This document shows positions 21,631 to 30,209 of a stretch of DNA of 64,000 bases, piece by piece. How positions within the stretch are numbered: position 1 is the first letter of the stretch; every line of letters begins with the position of its first letter. The notes under the pieces were generated by a model that was not told the origin of the DNA, searched no databases, and saw nothing but the letters and a program-made list of their open reading frames with translations. The stretch is from Roseomonas fluvialis (lineage in GTDB: Bacteria; Pseudomonadota; Alphaproteobacteria; Acetobacterales; Acetobacteraceae). The translations under genes were made by a program, and so were the position numbers. The DNA lies in the NCBI RefSeq assembly GCF_022846615.1, contig NZ_AP025637.1, positions 1 to 64,000 on the forward strand, given 5' to 3'.

Positions 21631-22061
21631 TGGCCGCCTCCTCCGTTGGGGCGCGTCGGCGCGCCGGCCGCGACATCCTTGCCGCTGGCGATGTACTTCC
21701 GCCCTGCGGCCATGGCGTGGTCGACCGCCTCGGCCAGGGGTTCCGTGCCGCGCAGCTTGGCCAGCTTGACCAGCAGCGGCAGGTTGACGCCGGCCAGCAC
21801 CTCGATGGGCCGGCCGGGGCCGGTCATCTGCATCGCCAGGTTCGACGGCGTGCCGCCGAACATGTCGGTCAGCACCACCACGCCATCGCCCTGGTCGACC
21901 GCATCGATCGACCGCCGGATGTCGGCGCGCGTGTGCTCCATGTCGTCCTCGGGGCCGATGCAGACCGTCGCCACCGCCTGCTGGGGCCCCACCACGTGTT
22001 CCATGGCGTGCCGCAGCTCCTCGGCCAGGCGGCCGTGGGTGACCAGAACCATCCCGATCAT
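21627..22061 (-). CDS. PTS EIIA component, mannose/fructose family
   Basis: This is a 144-aa IIA-Man fold protein with the phospho-accepting H9 in MVLVTHGRLAEEL. Further family motifs are VVLTDMFGGTPSNLA and the strand LAGVNLPLLVKL. In alphaproteobacteria such EIIA proteins usually lack a matching IIBC permease and act as phosphorylation sensors. That fits this locus, where only hprK, rapZ, HPr and EI surround it. Both ends overlap neighbours by ATGA. The C-terminal tail is Gly/Pro rich and unlikely to be structured. Confidence 0.9.
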   Translation of the reverse strand: MIGMVLVTHGRLAEELRHAMEHVVGPQQAVATVCIGPEDDMEHTRADIRRSIDAVDQGDGVVVLTDMFGGTPSNLAMQMTGPGRPIEVLAGVNLPLLVKLAKLRGTEPLAEAVDHAMAAGRKYIASGKDVAAGAPTRPNGGGGQ

Positions 22062-22996
22062 GATACCTGTGTCAGGGCCTCCCGCCCCGCTTCCCGACCC
22101 GCGGCACGCGACCCCGCCGCGCCGGCCGGCAGCTCGCGGTGGAACAGTTCCACCCGCCAGCCCTGTGAGAGCAAATGGTGCGCCAAGCGCTCCGCCGCCA
22201 GGACCGAGCGGTGCTTTCCGCCGGTGCAGCCGAGCGCGATGGTCAGGTACTTTTTCCCCTCCTGCGCATAACGCGGCAAGAGCGGCGCGAGCATTTCGGT
22301 CATGCAGCGCCAGAAGGACGCGAAGTCGGGGTCGGCCTCGATGAAGGCGGCGATCGCTGGGTCCCGGCCGGTCAGTGGACGCAGCGCGTCCACGTAATGC
22401 GGATTGCGCAGGAAGCGCAGGTCGAAGACCAGGTCGGCTTCCCGCGGCAGGCCCTTGGGGAAGGCAAAGGACATCACCGAGACGCCCATGCCCGGCGCGC
22501 CTTCCACGCCGAAGCGGCGTTCGATCATGCGGCGCAGGTCGGGCAGCGGCAGGTCGGAGGTATCGACCAGCAGTTCGGCCGTCTCGCGCAGGGGCGCCAT
22601 CAGCGCGGCCTCCCGCGCGATACCGTCGGCCACGGTGGCGCCGAGCGGGCCGCCGGGCGCCATGGGGTGCCGCCGGCGTGTCTCGGTGTAGCGGCGCAGC
22701 AGGACATCGGGCTCCGCCGTGGCAAACACCAGCGTCGCGGAGATGTCCGGGCGCAGGCGCAGCCGTTCGAGCAGGCGCATCGCCGCTTGCGGGTCGAAGT
22801 CCCGCGTGCGGGTGTCCACCCCCGCGGCGAGCGGCTGGTCGCCGTCGCCGACCAGCGCCTCGAGCACGCCGAGCGGCGGGTTGTCGACGGTCTCATAGCC
22901 GAGGTCCTCGAGCACCCGCAGGATCGAGGCCTTGCCGGCCCCGGACATGCCGGTGACCAGCACCACCTGGCGGCGCGCGGGAAGGGGCATGTCCAT
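22058..22996 (-). CDS. rapZ: RNase adapter protein RapZ
   Basis: RapZ-family proteins bind nucleotides and, in enterobacteria, guide RNase E to the sRNA GlmZ. The 312-aa protein has the N-terminal P-loop domain, with GMSGAGKAS at 16-24 and LEDLGYETVDNPP. The C-terminal RNA-binding part has FDLRFLRNPHY and GCTGGKHRSV. The P-loop reads GKA-S where GK followed by Ser/Thr is canonical. The gene lies between hprK and EIIA, sharing TGATG with hprK. Its link to PTS genes is common, but a GlmZ-like target in this organism is not established. Confidence 0.92.
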   Translation of the reverse strand: MDMPLPARRQVVLVTGMSGAGKASILRVLEDLGYETVDNPPLGVLEALVGDGDQPLAAGVDTRTRDFDPQAAMRLLERLRLRPDISATLVFATAEPDVLLRRYTETRRRHPMAPGGPLGATVADGIAREAALMAPLRETAELLVDTSDLPLPDLRRMIERRFGVEGAPGMGVSVMSFAFPKGLPREADLVFDLRFLRNPHYVDALRPLTGRDPAIAAFIEADPDFASFWRCMTEMLAPLLPRYAQEGKKYLTIALGCTGGKHRSVLAAERLAHHLLSQGWRVELFHRELPAGAAGSRAAGREAGREALTQVS

Positions 22997-23427
22997 CAGG
23001 CCGCGAAGGCCCCGGCGCGCTGGGCGCGGCGCCCGGTCGCGGCATCGAGCGCCCAGGCCAGCTTGTCGCAGGCCGACGCCTCGAACCCATGCAGCGCGAT
23101 GCGCGGCACTCCGGCCGGCGGCCAGGCGGCGGGCAGCGGCAGGCGCACCACGTCGGCGGGCGCGACCAGGTCCACCACCAGCGCGAGGCTGGCGTCGTCG
23201 GCCACCGGCAGCGCCTGGAAGATGCCCAGGCCCCGCACTTCGAGAAGACCGCGCAGGGCTTCGGGTGCGCGCACGGCGAGGCCGTCCAGCAGCACCTGGT
23301 CATCCGCCACCAGATCGAAGCCCCGATCCATCAATCGCAGCGCAAGGTCCGACTTGCCGGCGCCGGGGGGACCCAGCAGCAGCACGGCCGAACCATCGCG
23401 CGCAACGCAGCTTCCGTGGATACGCAT
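22996..23427 (-). CDS. hprK: HPr kinase/phosphorylase, short alphaproteobacterial form
   Basis: HprK phosphorylates and dephosphorylates the regulatory serine of HPr. The 143-aa product corresponds to only the C-terminal catalytic domain, which is the usual short form in alphaproteobacteria. The P-loop GPPGAGKSDLALRL is at 19-32, followed by a DRGFDLVADDQV segment. The MRIHGSCVA start matches the family. It is the first gene of the PTS operon. The ChvG/ChvI two-component genes that often precede it are absent here; a dehydratase gene faces away instead. Confidence 0.9.
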   Translation of the reverse strand: MRIHGSCVARDGSAVLLLGPPGAGKSDLALRLMDRGFDLVADDQVLLDGLAVRAPEALRGLLEVRGLGIFQALPVADDASLALVVDLVAPADVVRLPLPAAWPPAGVPRIALHGFEASACDKLAWALDAATGRRAQRAGAFAA

Positions 23428-23543
23428 CCCAGCTGGGTCATCCCGTCAGGCGGCGGACCATGGCAGAAATGGGGCACCCGGAAAAGCGCCAGCTTCGCCG
23501 CCCCCCGATGGACGCCGGCCGGGGCCGATGCCACCCTCCCGCC

Positions 23544-24473
23544 ATGCCGACCCAGGACGACATCCGCGCCGCCGCCGAGCGCATCGCCCCCCATATCCGG
23601 CGCACGCCGGTCATCACGATCCCGCCATCGGAGACGGGGCTCGAGAACCCGCTGGTGCTGAAGCTCGAGCAGCTGCAGGTCACCGGGTCGTTCAAGCCGC
23701 GCGGGGCCTTCAACCGGATGCTGTCGGCCAAGGTGCCGCCGGCCGGGGTGGTCGCGGCCTCGGGCGGGAACCATGGCCTGGCGGTGGCGCATGCCGCAAA
23801 GGTTCTGAAGGTCAGGGCGGAGATCTTCGTCCCGGAGATCACGCCCGAGGCCAAGCGCGCCCGGATCGCCGCGACAGGCGCGACGCTGACGGTCGGTGGT
23901 GCCGCCTATGACGAGGCCCGCCGGGCCAGCGAGGCCCGCGCCGCCGAGACCGGCGCGCTGCTGGTGCATGCCTATGACCAGGAGGAGGTCCTGGCCGGCC
24001 AGGGCACCGTTGCGATGGAGTTCGAGGCCGATGCCCCCGACCTGACCCACGTGGCCGTGGCGGCGGGCGGCGGCGGGCTCTATGGCGGCATGGCATCGTG
24101 GTACCGGGACCGGGCCACGCTGGTGATCGTCGAGCCGGAGGAATGCCCGACGCTGTTCCTCGCCGGCATGATGAAGCAGCCGGTGGACGTGCCCTCGGGC
24201 GGGATCGCGGCGGACAGCCTGGGCGCCAAGCGTGCCGGCGCGCTCGCCTTCGCCATCATGATGGATCATGGCGGGCGCTGCGTGATGTTGCAGGACGACG
24301 CCATCCGCGACGCGCAGCGCTGGTTGTGGAACCGCCTGCGGGTGGTGGCCGAACCGGGTGGCGCGACGGCGCTGGCGGCGGTGCTGTCGGGTTCCTTCGC
24401 GGCGCCGAAGGGCGCGCGCATCGGCGTGGTGGTCTGCGGCGCCAATTGCGACCCGGGGTCGGTCACGGCCTGA
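23544..24473 (+). CDS. Threonine/serine dehydratase family PLP enzyme
   Basis: This 309-aa fold-type II PLP enzyme has the Lys Schiff-base motif TGSFKPRGAFNRM, the phosphate-cradle ASGGNHGLAVA, and the glycine loop VAAGGGGLYGG. It ends after CGANCDPGSV, so the C-terminal regulatory ACT domain of biosynthetic IlvA is absent. It probably deaminates threonine or serine catabolically, or acts as a serine racemase-like enzyme. The ATG at 23544 is 116 nt from the divergent hprK start. The upstream open frame is not conserved. Confidence 0.85.
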   Translation: MPTQDDIRAAAERIAPHIRRTPVITIPPSETGLENPLVLKLEQLQVTGSFKPRGAFNRMLSAKVPPAGVVAASGGNHGLAVAHAAKVLKVRAEIFVPEITPEAKRARIAATGATLTVGGAAYDEARRASEARAAETGALLVHAYDQEEVLAGQGTVAMEFEADAPDLTHVAVAAGGGGLYGGMASWYRDRATLVIVEPEECPTLFLAGMMKQPVDVPSGGIAADSLGAKRAGALAFAIMMDHGGRCVMLQDDAIRDAQRWLWNRLRVVAEPGGATALAAVLSGSFAAPKGARIGVVVCGANCDPGSVTA

Positions 24474-24548
24474 CGCGCGGGCGCGGCCCCTTTGGCCGCG
24501 GCGGCGTAGCCCCTAGATTGCCCCCCGATGCGAAGGATGGGCTGCGCC

Positions 24549-25511
24549 ATGATCGGACGTCGCGGATTGGGTGCGCTGGGGCTGGCCGCGGCGCCGGGCC
24601 TGGCGCGGGCACAGGGCGCCTGGCCCGATCGTCAGGTGCGCCTGGTGGTCGGCTACCCGGCCGGCGGGCCGTCCGACATTTTCGCCCGGCTGCTGGCCGC
24701 GCAGATGGCGCCGCGCCTGGGCCAGGCGGTGGTGGTGGAGAATCGGCCCGGCGGCGGCGCGGTGCTGGCCAGCGAGACCGCCGCCCGTGCGCCGGCCGAT
24801 GGCCACACCTGGATGCACGTGGACAACGGCATCCTGGTCTACAACCCGGCGCTATATGGGCGCCTGCCCTATGATCCGGACCGCGACTTCGCAGGCGTGG
24901 GCTTCATCGGCCGCTTCCCGCTCTACATCGTGTGCCGGGCCGATGCGCCGTTCGCGGACTTCGCTGCGCTGCTGGCGGCGTCGCGCACGCGGGCGCCGAC
25001 CTACGGCAGCCCGGCCGTTGCATCCCCCCATCACCTGGCGATGGAACTGGTGAAGCGGCGTTCGGGCCTCGCTGCCGAACACGTGCCCTATCGCGGCGGC
25101 CAAGCGGCGATGCAGGACCTGCTCGGCGGCAATGTCGACCTGGTGATGATCGACACCGCGACCGGGCTGCCCTTCATCCGTGACGGGCGCGTGCGCGCCC
25201 TGGCGGTTTTGAGCGAGTCGCGCACCGCCGAGGCACCCGCCGTGCCAACGCTGCGCGAGCTGGGCCACGACGCAGTGGCGGTGGGCTGGCAGGGCATCAG
25301 CGTGCCGCGCGGCGTGCCCCTGCCGGTGGTCGCGCGCCTCAATGCCGAGATTGTGCGCGCGGTGGCCTCGGAGGAGGTGCAGGGCCGCATGCGCGCCCTC
25401 GGCATCCAGACCAACGCCTGGTCGGCGGCGGAGTTCGACGCCTTCGTGGCGGCCGAGAACGCGCTGTGGCGGCCCTTGATCCGTGAGCTGGGCATACGGC
25501 TGGACGCTTGA
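24549..25511 (+). CDS. Bug-family (TctC-like) periplasmic substrate-binding protein
   Basis: This 320-aa receptor has a leader with a twin Arg (MIGRRGLGALGLAAAPGLAR) and cleavage near ARAQ. The Bug blocks are VGYPAGGPSDIFARLL, VVVENRPGGG and VPYRGGQAAMQDLLGG, and it contains the YNPALYGRLPYDPDRDF region. A GAAGGA ribosome binding site supports the ATG at 24549 over the one at 24528. It stands alone without TctA/TctB partners. The ligand, probably a carboxylate, is unknown. Confidence 0.88.
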   Translation: MIGRRGLGALGLAAAPGLARAQGAWPDRQVRLVVGYPAGGPSDIFARLLAAQMAPRLGQAVVVENRPGGGAVLASETAARAPADGHTWMHVDNGILVYNPALYGRLPYDPDRDFAGVGFIGRFPLYIVCRADAPFADFAALLAASRTRAPTYGSPAVASPHHLAMELVKRRSGLAAEHVPYRGGQAAMQDLLGGNVDLVMIDTATGLPFIRDGRVRALAVLSESRTAEAPAVPTLRELGHDAVAVGWQGISVPRGVPLPVVARLNAEIVRAVASEEVQGRMRALGIQTNAWSAAEFDAFVAAENALWRPLIRELGIRLDA

Positions 25512-25542
25512 CCCGGCGCGCGGTGCTGCCCAATTTCGGTGC

Positions 25543-25773
25543 ATGAAGCGGCGCGCGTTGATCCTGGCCATGATGGCCTGCTCCACGGCCCTGCCGGCGG
25601 CGGCCCGCGAGGGCGCCGTGCAGCGCAGCGGGCGCGCCGTGGAACGCGCCGCCAAGCGAAGCGGTGCGGCGGTGGAACGTGGCGCGCGGCGCACCGGGTC
25701 GGCGCTCGAACGCGCGGCGGACTGGACCGGGCGGCGGCTGCGCCGCGCCGGGGAATGGGCCTTCGGGGACTGA
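25543..25773 (+). CDS. Small secreted protein of 11-residue repeats (paralogue 1)
   Basis: This 76-aa protein starts MKRRALILAMMACSTALPAA, a signal peptide likely cut after residue 21. The rest is four nearly contiguous 11-residue units: RSGRAVERAAK (28-38), RSGAAVERGAR (39-49), RTGSALERAAD (50-60) and WTGRRLRRAGE (61-71). It is basic and predicted to be helical with an 11-residue periodicity. A second gene 134 bp downstream (25907-26275) encodes the same repeat in a more acidic version. No named family is recognised. Periplasmic or surface location is inferred from the leader. Confidence 0.65.
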   Translation: MKRRALILAMMACSTALPAAAREGAVQRSGRAVERAAKRSGAAVERGARRTGSALERAADWTGRRLRRAGEWAFGD

Positions 25774-25906
25774 CCCGCGCGGAGCGCCGCGCACACCATT
25801 TCTTCGTCCTTTTGGCGGTTCTTGGGTGCCCCGTTGTCGCCATCGCGGCGCGGCATCATCTGCTGGACGCCGGCGCGCAGACGCCGGGTACCGTCGGAGA
25901 CCCACG

Positions 25907-26275
25907 ATGCGCGTGATCCCTGCCGCCCTTCTCCTCGCCGTCGCCGCGGCGCCTGCTCTGGCACAGAGCACGGGCAGCCTGCCGCCACCGGTGCCCGTGC
26001 CCGGCGCCACGGCGACGCCGGCGCCCAACGACGCCACCGCGGCGCGTCAGCCGGGCCTCGGCGAGCGCGCCGGCGCGGCCGTGGACCGCGCGGCCGAGCA
26101 GACTGGCCAGGCGCTGGAACGCGCCGCCGAGGATAGCGGATCCGCCATCGGGCGCGCGCTGCGCTGGTCCGGCCAGCAGATGCAGGGGGCTGGCGAATGG
26201 ACGGCGCGGCAGGGCGAGCGCATGACCGGGCAGGGCGCACCGGCGCAACCCGCGACGCCGCCCGCCGCGCGATAG
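25907..26275 (+). CDS. Small secreted protein of 11-residue repeats (paralogue 2)
   Basis: This 122-aa protein has a signal peptide (MRVIPAALLLAVAAAPALAQ), a Pro/Ala-rich linker (about 21-50), and four 11-residue units: RAGAAVDRAAE (54-64), QTGQALERAAE (65-75), DSGSAIGRALR (76-86) and WSGQQMQGAGE (87-97). Each ends, like paralogue 1, with a Trp-initiated last unit followed by EW. The tail is again Pro/Ala rich. The shared repeat and adjacency to 25543-25773 show a tandem duplication followed by divergence in charge. Function is unknown. An amphipathic helix that binds a membrane or envelope component is one possibility. Confidence 0.65.
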   Translation: MRVIPAALLLAVAAAPALAQSTGSLPPPVPVPGATATPAPNDATAARQPGLGERAGAAVDRAAEQTGQALERAAEDSGSAIGRALRWSGQQMQGAGEWTARQGERMTGQGAPAQPATPPAAR

Positions 26276-26471
26276 GCCGAAGGACAGCGGCGGGCGCCGC
26301 GACCAAAGCGCCCCCGGCCGGCAGGAACGTCGCGGCCATTCCGGCGGCGGTGCGCCCGCGACGCGCGCTCGCGGCCGCCGGCCTTGCACGCCGCCGCCGC
26401 CGCGCAAGTGGTGAAGGCGACTTCGCCAGGGGCCGGCCAGGGCCGCGATCGGTGCGGCCCTTACCGTCAGG

Positions 26472-27404
26472 TCAGCCTTGCTGCGCCTGCCAAGCCTGCG
26501 CGATCTCCGCGCCCGTCGCGTTCCACACGCTGCCCGTCGCCATGATGGCATCGAGCATCGCCCCAAAGGCGCGGATCCGGTGCGGCTGGCCCATCAGCCA
26601 GGGCGTCACCGACAGCGTGAGGATGCGCGCGCCGCCCGTGGCGGCCGCCTCGGCATCGAGCGCCGCATGCGCGGCGAGGACGGATTGGCAGAAATCCTCG
26701 GTCGCCATGTTCTGCTGCTGCAGCATCTTCTGGTCCGCAAGGTCCTGCGGCAGCGGCATGGCCAGCAGCGGGCGCGACGACGTCGCCATGGAATACGGCA
26801 TGTCGTCGTTCAGCCAGCCGCTGGTCCAGTCGAAGCCCTCGGCGGCGACCAGGTCGAGCGTACGCGGCGATTCCGAATGCGCGGGGGAATGCCAGCCGCG
26901 CACGGCATCGCCGAAGCGCGCGCGCAGAAGGGCGGCGGCCTGCTTCACGGTGGCGGCTTCCTCGGCCTCGGGCACCTGGCCGTGGTGGAGGTGGCCCATG
27001 TCGAGGCCGGCGCAGGCTGGTTCCCACCCGGCGGCGGCGATGTCGTCCATCAGCACCGGATAGAGCGGCGCCAGCGCGGCGCTGAGCAGCGCGGTGGCCT
27101 TGAGGTTCCGCGCCGCCATCGCCTTCATCATGCGATAGATGCCGATGCGGTTGCCGTAGTCGCGCTGCGTGTAGTCCCAGAAGGACGGGTAGGGGCGTTC
27201 CATCCCGCCCGGTGCGATGAAGGGCTTGAGCGGCATGTCCATCGGGAAATGCCCGACATGCACCGTGATCCAGAGCGCCACGCGCGCCCCGCCCGGCCAC
27301 TGCACCGGCTTCGCCGTGGGCAGCGCGCGGTAGGGATAGATGTCGTGGTCCATCCCCCGCTTGCGCAGCGGGTAGTCGAGGTAGTCCGCCGGCAGGCCGC
27401 TCAT
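26472..27404 (-). CDS. PuuE-like polysaccharide-deacetylase-fold hydrolase
   Basis: This 310-aa protein belongs to the NodB/polysaccharide deacetylase superfamily, in the branch containing PuuE allantoinases and cyclic imide hydrolases. It has the WPGGARVALWITVHVGHF strand, DYGNRIGIYRMMKAMAARN, and GWHSPAHSESPRTLDLVAAEG followed by TSGWLNDDMPY. The metal-binding HxxxH of true deacetylases is not evident, as in PuuE. It overlaps its paralogue upstream by ATGA and is the last gene of the rutA operon. Hydrolysis of a cyclic amide or ureide is inferred from family and context. Confidence 0.78.
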   Translation of the reverse strand: MSGLPADYLDYPLRKRGMDHDIYPYRALPTAKPVQWPGGARVALWITVHVGHFPMDMPLKPFIAPGGMERPYPSFWDYTQRDYGNRIGIYRMMKAMAARNLKATALLSAALAPLYPVLMDDIAAAGWEPACAGLDMGHLHHGQVPEAEEAATVKQAAALLRARFGDAVRGWHSPAHSESPRTLDLVAAEGFDWTSGWLNDDMPYSMATSSRPLLAMPLPQDLADQKMLQQQNMATEDFCQSVLAAHAALDAEAAATGGARILTLSVTPWLMGQPHRIRAFGAMLDAIMATGSVWNATGAEIAQAWQAQQG

Positions 27405-28312
27405 GGCGTGCCCTCCTGGATCCACGCCTGGTGTGCGGCCAGGTGGTGTTGCGTGTAGTGCGCGGCGATCTCGCGCCCGGTCGCGAGCCAGACCTTGTCG
27501 TGGCCGGTGACGTGGCGAAGCACCTCGTCCAATGCGGCGATGCGGTGCGGCTGGCCGATCAGGAAGGGGTGCAGCGGCATGCACATGACGGTGCCGGACT
27601 CCGCGCCTTCCTCGTACAGCTGGTCGAACTGCGCCTTGCAGATGGCGGCGAAGCGGTCGGGCGGCGTGTTGCGCATGACCAGCAGCGGCACGTCGTTCAC
27701 TTCGAGCGAATACGGGATCGACACCAGCGGCTTTCCCGAGCGCGTGCGGATGGGTGTCGGCTGGTCGTCGTGCAGCAGGTCGAGCGTGTACTTGATGCCC
27801 TCCTCCGCCAGGATGTGCTGCGTCGCTTCGTCGTTCGAGATGGCGGGGGTGAGCCAGCCATCGAGTGATTGGCCGGAGGCGCGCAGGATGGTCTCGCGGT
27901 TCTCGCGGATGACCGCGCGCTGCTGGTCCTCGGTCATGCCGTAGAAGTAGCGCGTGTTGTAGGTGCCGTGGCTGAACAGCTCCCATTCGAGCTCGCAGCA
28001 GCGCTCGATGATCTCGGGGTAGTGGTCGCAGACGGCGACGTTGAGGCTGACGGAGCCGCGCACTCGGTGCTTCGCCATGACATCGGCCATGCGCCAGAAG
28101 CCGACGCGGTTGCCGTAGTCGCGCCAGGAATAGCCGGTGACATCGGGCAGTGGCCGCGGCCAGGGCGGGCGGCGCGGATTGGGCGGCGGGTAGAGTTCGT
28201 AGTGCTCGATGTTCGGCGCGACCCAGAAGGCCACGCGCGCCCCACCGGGCCAGGTGATTTTCGGCCGGCGCCGCCAGGGCATGTAGTCATAGTGCTGCTG
28301 TTCCTTGAGCAT
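27401..28312 (-). CDS. PuuE-like polysaccharide-deacetylase-fold hydrolase
   Basis: This 303-aa paralogue of the next gene has WPGGARVAFWVAPNIEHYE, DYGNRVGFWRMADVMAKH, and ELFSHGTYNTRY in place of the metal-binding HxxxH. The motif LDGWLTPAISNDEATQHILAEEG leads into YTLDLLHDDQP. The C-terminal LHPFLIGQPHRIAAL is shared with the copy beside the barbiturase gene (58555-59442). The start at 28312 (MLKEQQHYDYMPW) is 4 nt after the upstream hydrolase stop. A cyclic amide or imide hydrolase is more likely than a sugar deacetylase, given the catabolic neighbours. Confidence 0.8.
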   Translation of the reverse strand: MLKEQQHYDYMPWRRRPKITWPGGARVAFWVAPNIEHYELYPPPNPRRPPWPRPLPDVTGYSWRDYGNRVGFWRMADVMAKHRVRGSVSLNVAVCDHYPEIIERCCELEWELFSHGTYNTRYFYGMTEDQQRAVIRENRETILRASGQSLDGWLTPAISNDEATQHILAEEGIKYTLDLLHDDQPTPIRTRSGKPLVSIPYSLEVNDVPLLVMRNTPPDRFAAICKAQFDQLYEEGAESGTVMCMPLHPFLIGQPHRIAALDEVLRHVTGHDKVWLATGREIAAHYTQHHLAAHQAWIQEGTP

Positions 28313-28316
28313 GGCG

Positions 28317-28982
28317 TCAGCCCTCCAGCGTGGGAATGGCGGCCAGCACGTCGGCCACCGGCATGACATCGGCGTATTTCACCGCCATGTCATACAGGTT
28401 CGCGAAATGCGGGCTCTCGTGCTTGTCGGCCACGCATTCCTCCGGGACGATCATGCGGAAGCCGCAGGACAGGCCATCCACCACGGTGGCGCGCACGCAG
28501 CCGGAGGTCGACCCGCCGGTGACGATCACGGTGTCGATGCGGTGGAAGGTCAGCAGCGACCGGAAGTGGGTTTCGAAGAAGGCGGACGCCATGCGCTTGT
28601 TGAACACGATGTCGGTCGCCGCGCGCTGCGTGCGCGGATCCAACTGCGCGCGGGGCGAGCCTTCCTTGATGTTCTGCAGGCTGTCGGGCGTGTCGGTGCG
28701 GGTGCCCCAGACGCCGCAATCCTCGCCGCTCGGAAGATACGCGACGTAGGTCCAGACCACCGGCCAGTTGCGCGCGCGGATGGCAGCACTCACGGCGTTG
28801 ATGTGTTCGATCTGTCGCGGGTCGGTCTCGTAGGCGGTGACGTAGGTCTGCGGCTGGGTGTAGGCGCATTGCACGTCGATGTTCACGACCGCGGCGCGCC
28901 GGCCGAACCCGAAGCGCCGGCGGGTCGGCGCAGCCTTGAACTCGGTGTAGAGCTGCCGTGCGGTCTTGCCGTCCTCGATCAT
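28317..28982 (-). CDS. Isochorismatase-family amidohydrolase, N-carbamoylsarcosine amidase-like
   Basis: This 221-aa cysteine hydrolase has the catalytic residues D36 (VVNIDVQCAYTQP), K129 (VFNKRMASAF) and C162 (GSTSGCVRATV). Their spacing equals that of the D51-K144-C177 triad reported for Arthrobacter N-carbamoylsarcosine amidohydrolase, at a constant offset of 15. The neighbouring residues also resemble that enzyme (RRFGFGRRAAV, RIDTVIVTG). It should cleave a carbamoyl or ureido group, releasing ammonia and CO2. In the rutA operon it occupies the place of RutB, the ureidoacrylate amidohydrolase. Substrate is not fixed by sequence. Confidence 0.85.
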   Translation of the reverse strand: MIEDGKTARQLYTEFKAAPTRRRFGFGRRAAVVNIDVQCAYTQPQTYVTAYETDPRQIEHINAVSAAIRARNWPVVWTYVAYLPSGEDCGVWGTRTDTPDSLQNIKEGSPRAQLDPRTQRAATDIVFNKRMASAFFETHFRSLLTFHRIDTVIVTGGSTSGCVRATVVDGLSCGFRMIVPEECVADKHESPHFANLYDMAVKYADVMPVADVLAAIPTLEG

Positions 28983-29041
28983 CGGTCCTGCCTTGCGCTG
29001 CCGGTGCGGAGTCTGCGCGCCGGCGCGCGATTGGCAAGGGG

Positions 29042-30187
29042 CTACGCCGCCAGGAACTCGTTCCACTTCTCCGTGTAGTATTCCAGGTTCGACGGGCGCG
29101 TGTTCCACACATACACACGCTGCGAACGATCCTCGAGCGAACCGCCGTCGCGACCCTCGCCGCCATAGACCTGGCGGATGAGTTCCGGCGGCAGGTACTG
29201 GCCGTAGGTGTCGATGCTGGAGAAGTAGCCGATCTCGGTCTGCCGCGCGCCGGCGAAGCCTTCCAGCCAGAAGTTCAGCCATTCGTAGCAGGCGTCGAGG
29301 TTGCGCGTGGTAGCCGAGATCGCCTGGCCCTGGCACCAGGCGCGGTAGCCTTCCTTCGCGACCGCGTAGCGCACGGGAATGCCCTTGCCGGCGACTTCCA
29401 CCACCACCGGCCACCAGGCATCGGCGATCCAGACTTCCTCGGACGCCATCAGGTTCACCAGTTCTCCATAGGCGCGCCAGAGCGCGCGGAAATGCCCCTC
29501 GCGCTTCTTGCTGATCAGGAAGGCGACGACGGTGTCGACCTCGCGGTTGGTCAGGTTCGAGATATCGGCCGGGTCGATCAGGCCGAGCGCCTTCATCCCC
29601 AGCGCCGCGTCCAGCATGCCCAGCCAGTCGATGCCGAACAGCGCGACCTTGCCGCGGTATTTCGGGTTGAACAGCTCGCCCCAGGACAGCTCGTTGTTCA
29701 CGGCTTCGACGTGGCGCGTGTTGTAGCCGATGCTGTCCATCTGGAAGAAGGTCGGCATGAAGATCGCCTGCGTCTTCGCATCCGAGGTGTACATCATGCG
29801 CCCCGGATTGGCGCCGAGACCCAGTGGGCTGGTCGGCGTGGCGCGGCCATCCTTCAGCAGCGGATGCATCTTGGACCAGTTCGGGATGCGCGAGACATCG
29901 ATCGGCTGCGTCAACCGTTCGCCATTGCCATAGGCGGCAAAGGGCGCGTCGGTGGTGATGCAGTCGACCGGCGCGGTGCGCACGCGGTCGATGCGCGCCT
30001 GCGTCGACGGGTTCACCCAGGGCCGCGGCGTGATGTTCGTCCGCCGCGCGAATTCCCGCAGGATGGGTTCACGCATGTCGAAGGAGGCCCCGGCCAGGTT
30101 CAACTGCCGCGCCTGCGCCTGCGCGATGGAGGGCATGGCGAGGCCGGCGGCGGTGGCCCCGAGCAGATGGCGACGTCCGATCGTCAT
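29042..30187 (-). CDS. ABC transporter substrate-binding protein, PotD-like
   Basis: This 381-aa periplasmic receptor has a twin-arginine leader (MTIGRRHLLGATAAGLAMPS) ending AQAQA. The family 1 binding-protein pattern includes MYTSDAKTQAIFMPTFFQM, WGELFNPKYRGKVAL and the PVRYAVAKEGYRAWCQG segment lining the binding cleft. It pairs with the two permeases and ATPase encoded upstream in the same operon. The importer type is spermidine/putrescine-like, but the catabolic genes around it suggest a pyrimidine-derived or ureide ligand. It lies 22 nt after the second permease. Confidence 0.88.
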   Translation of the reverse strand: MTIGRRHLLGATAAGLAMPSIAQAQARQLNLAGASFDMREPILREFARRTNITPRPWVNPSTQARIDRVRTAPVDCITTDAPFAAYGNGERLTQPIDVSRIPNWSKMHPLLKDGRATPTSPLGLGANPGRMMYTSDAKTQAIFMPTFFQMDSIGYNTRHVEAVNNELSWGELFNPKYRGKVALFGIDWLGMLDAALGMKALGLIDPADISNLTNREVDTVVAFLISKKREGHFRALWRAYGELVNLMASEEVWIADAWWPVVVEVAGKGIPVRYAVAKEGYRAWCQGQAISATTRNLDACYEWLNFWLEGFAGARQTEIGYFSSIDTYGQYLPPELIRQVYGGEGRDGGSLEDRSQRVYVWNTRPSNLEYYTEKWNEFLAA

Positions 30188-30209
30188 GATGCGTGGCTCC
30201 TTGTTGGGG

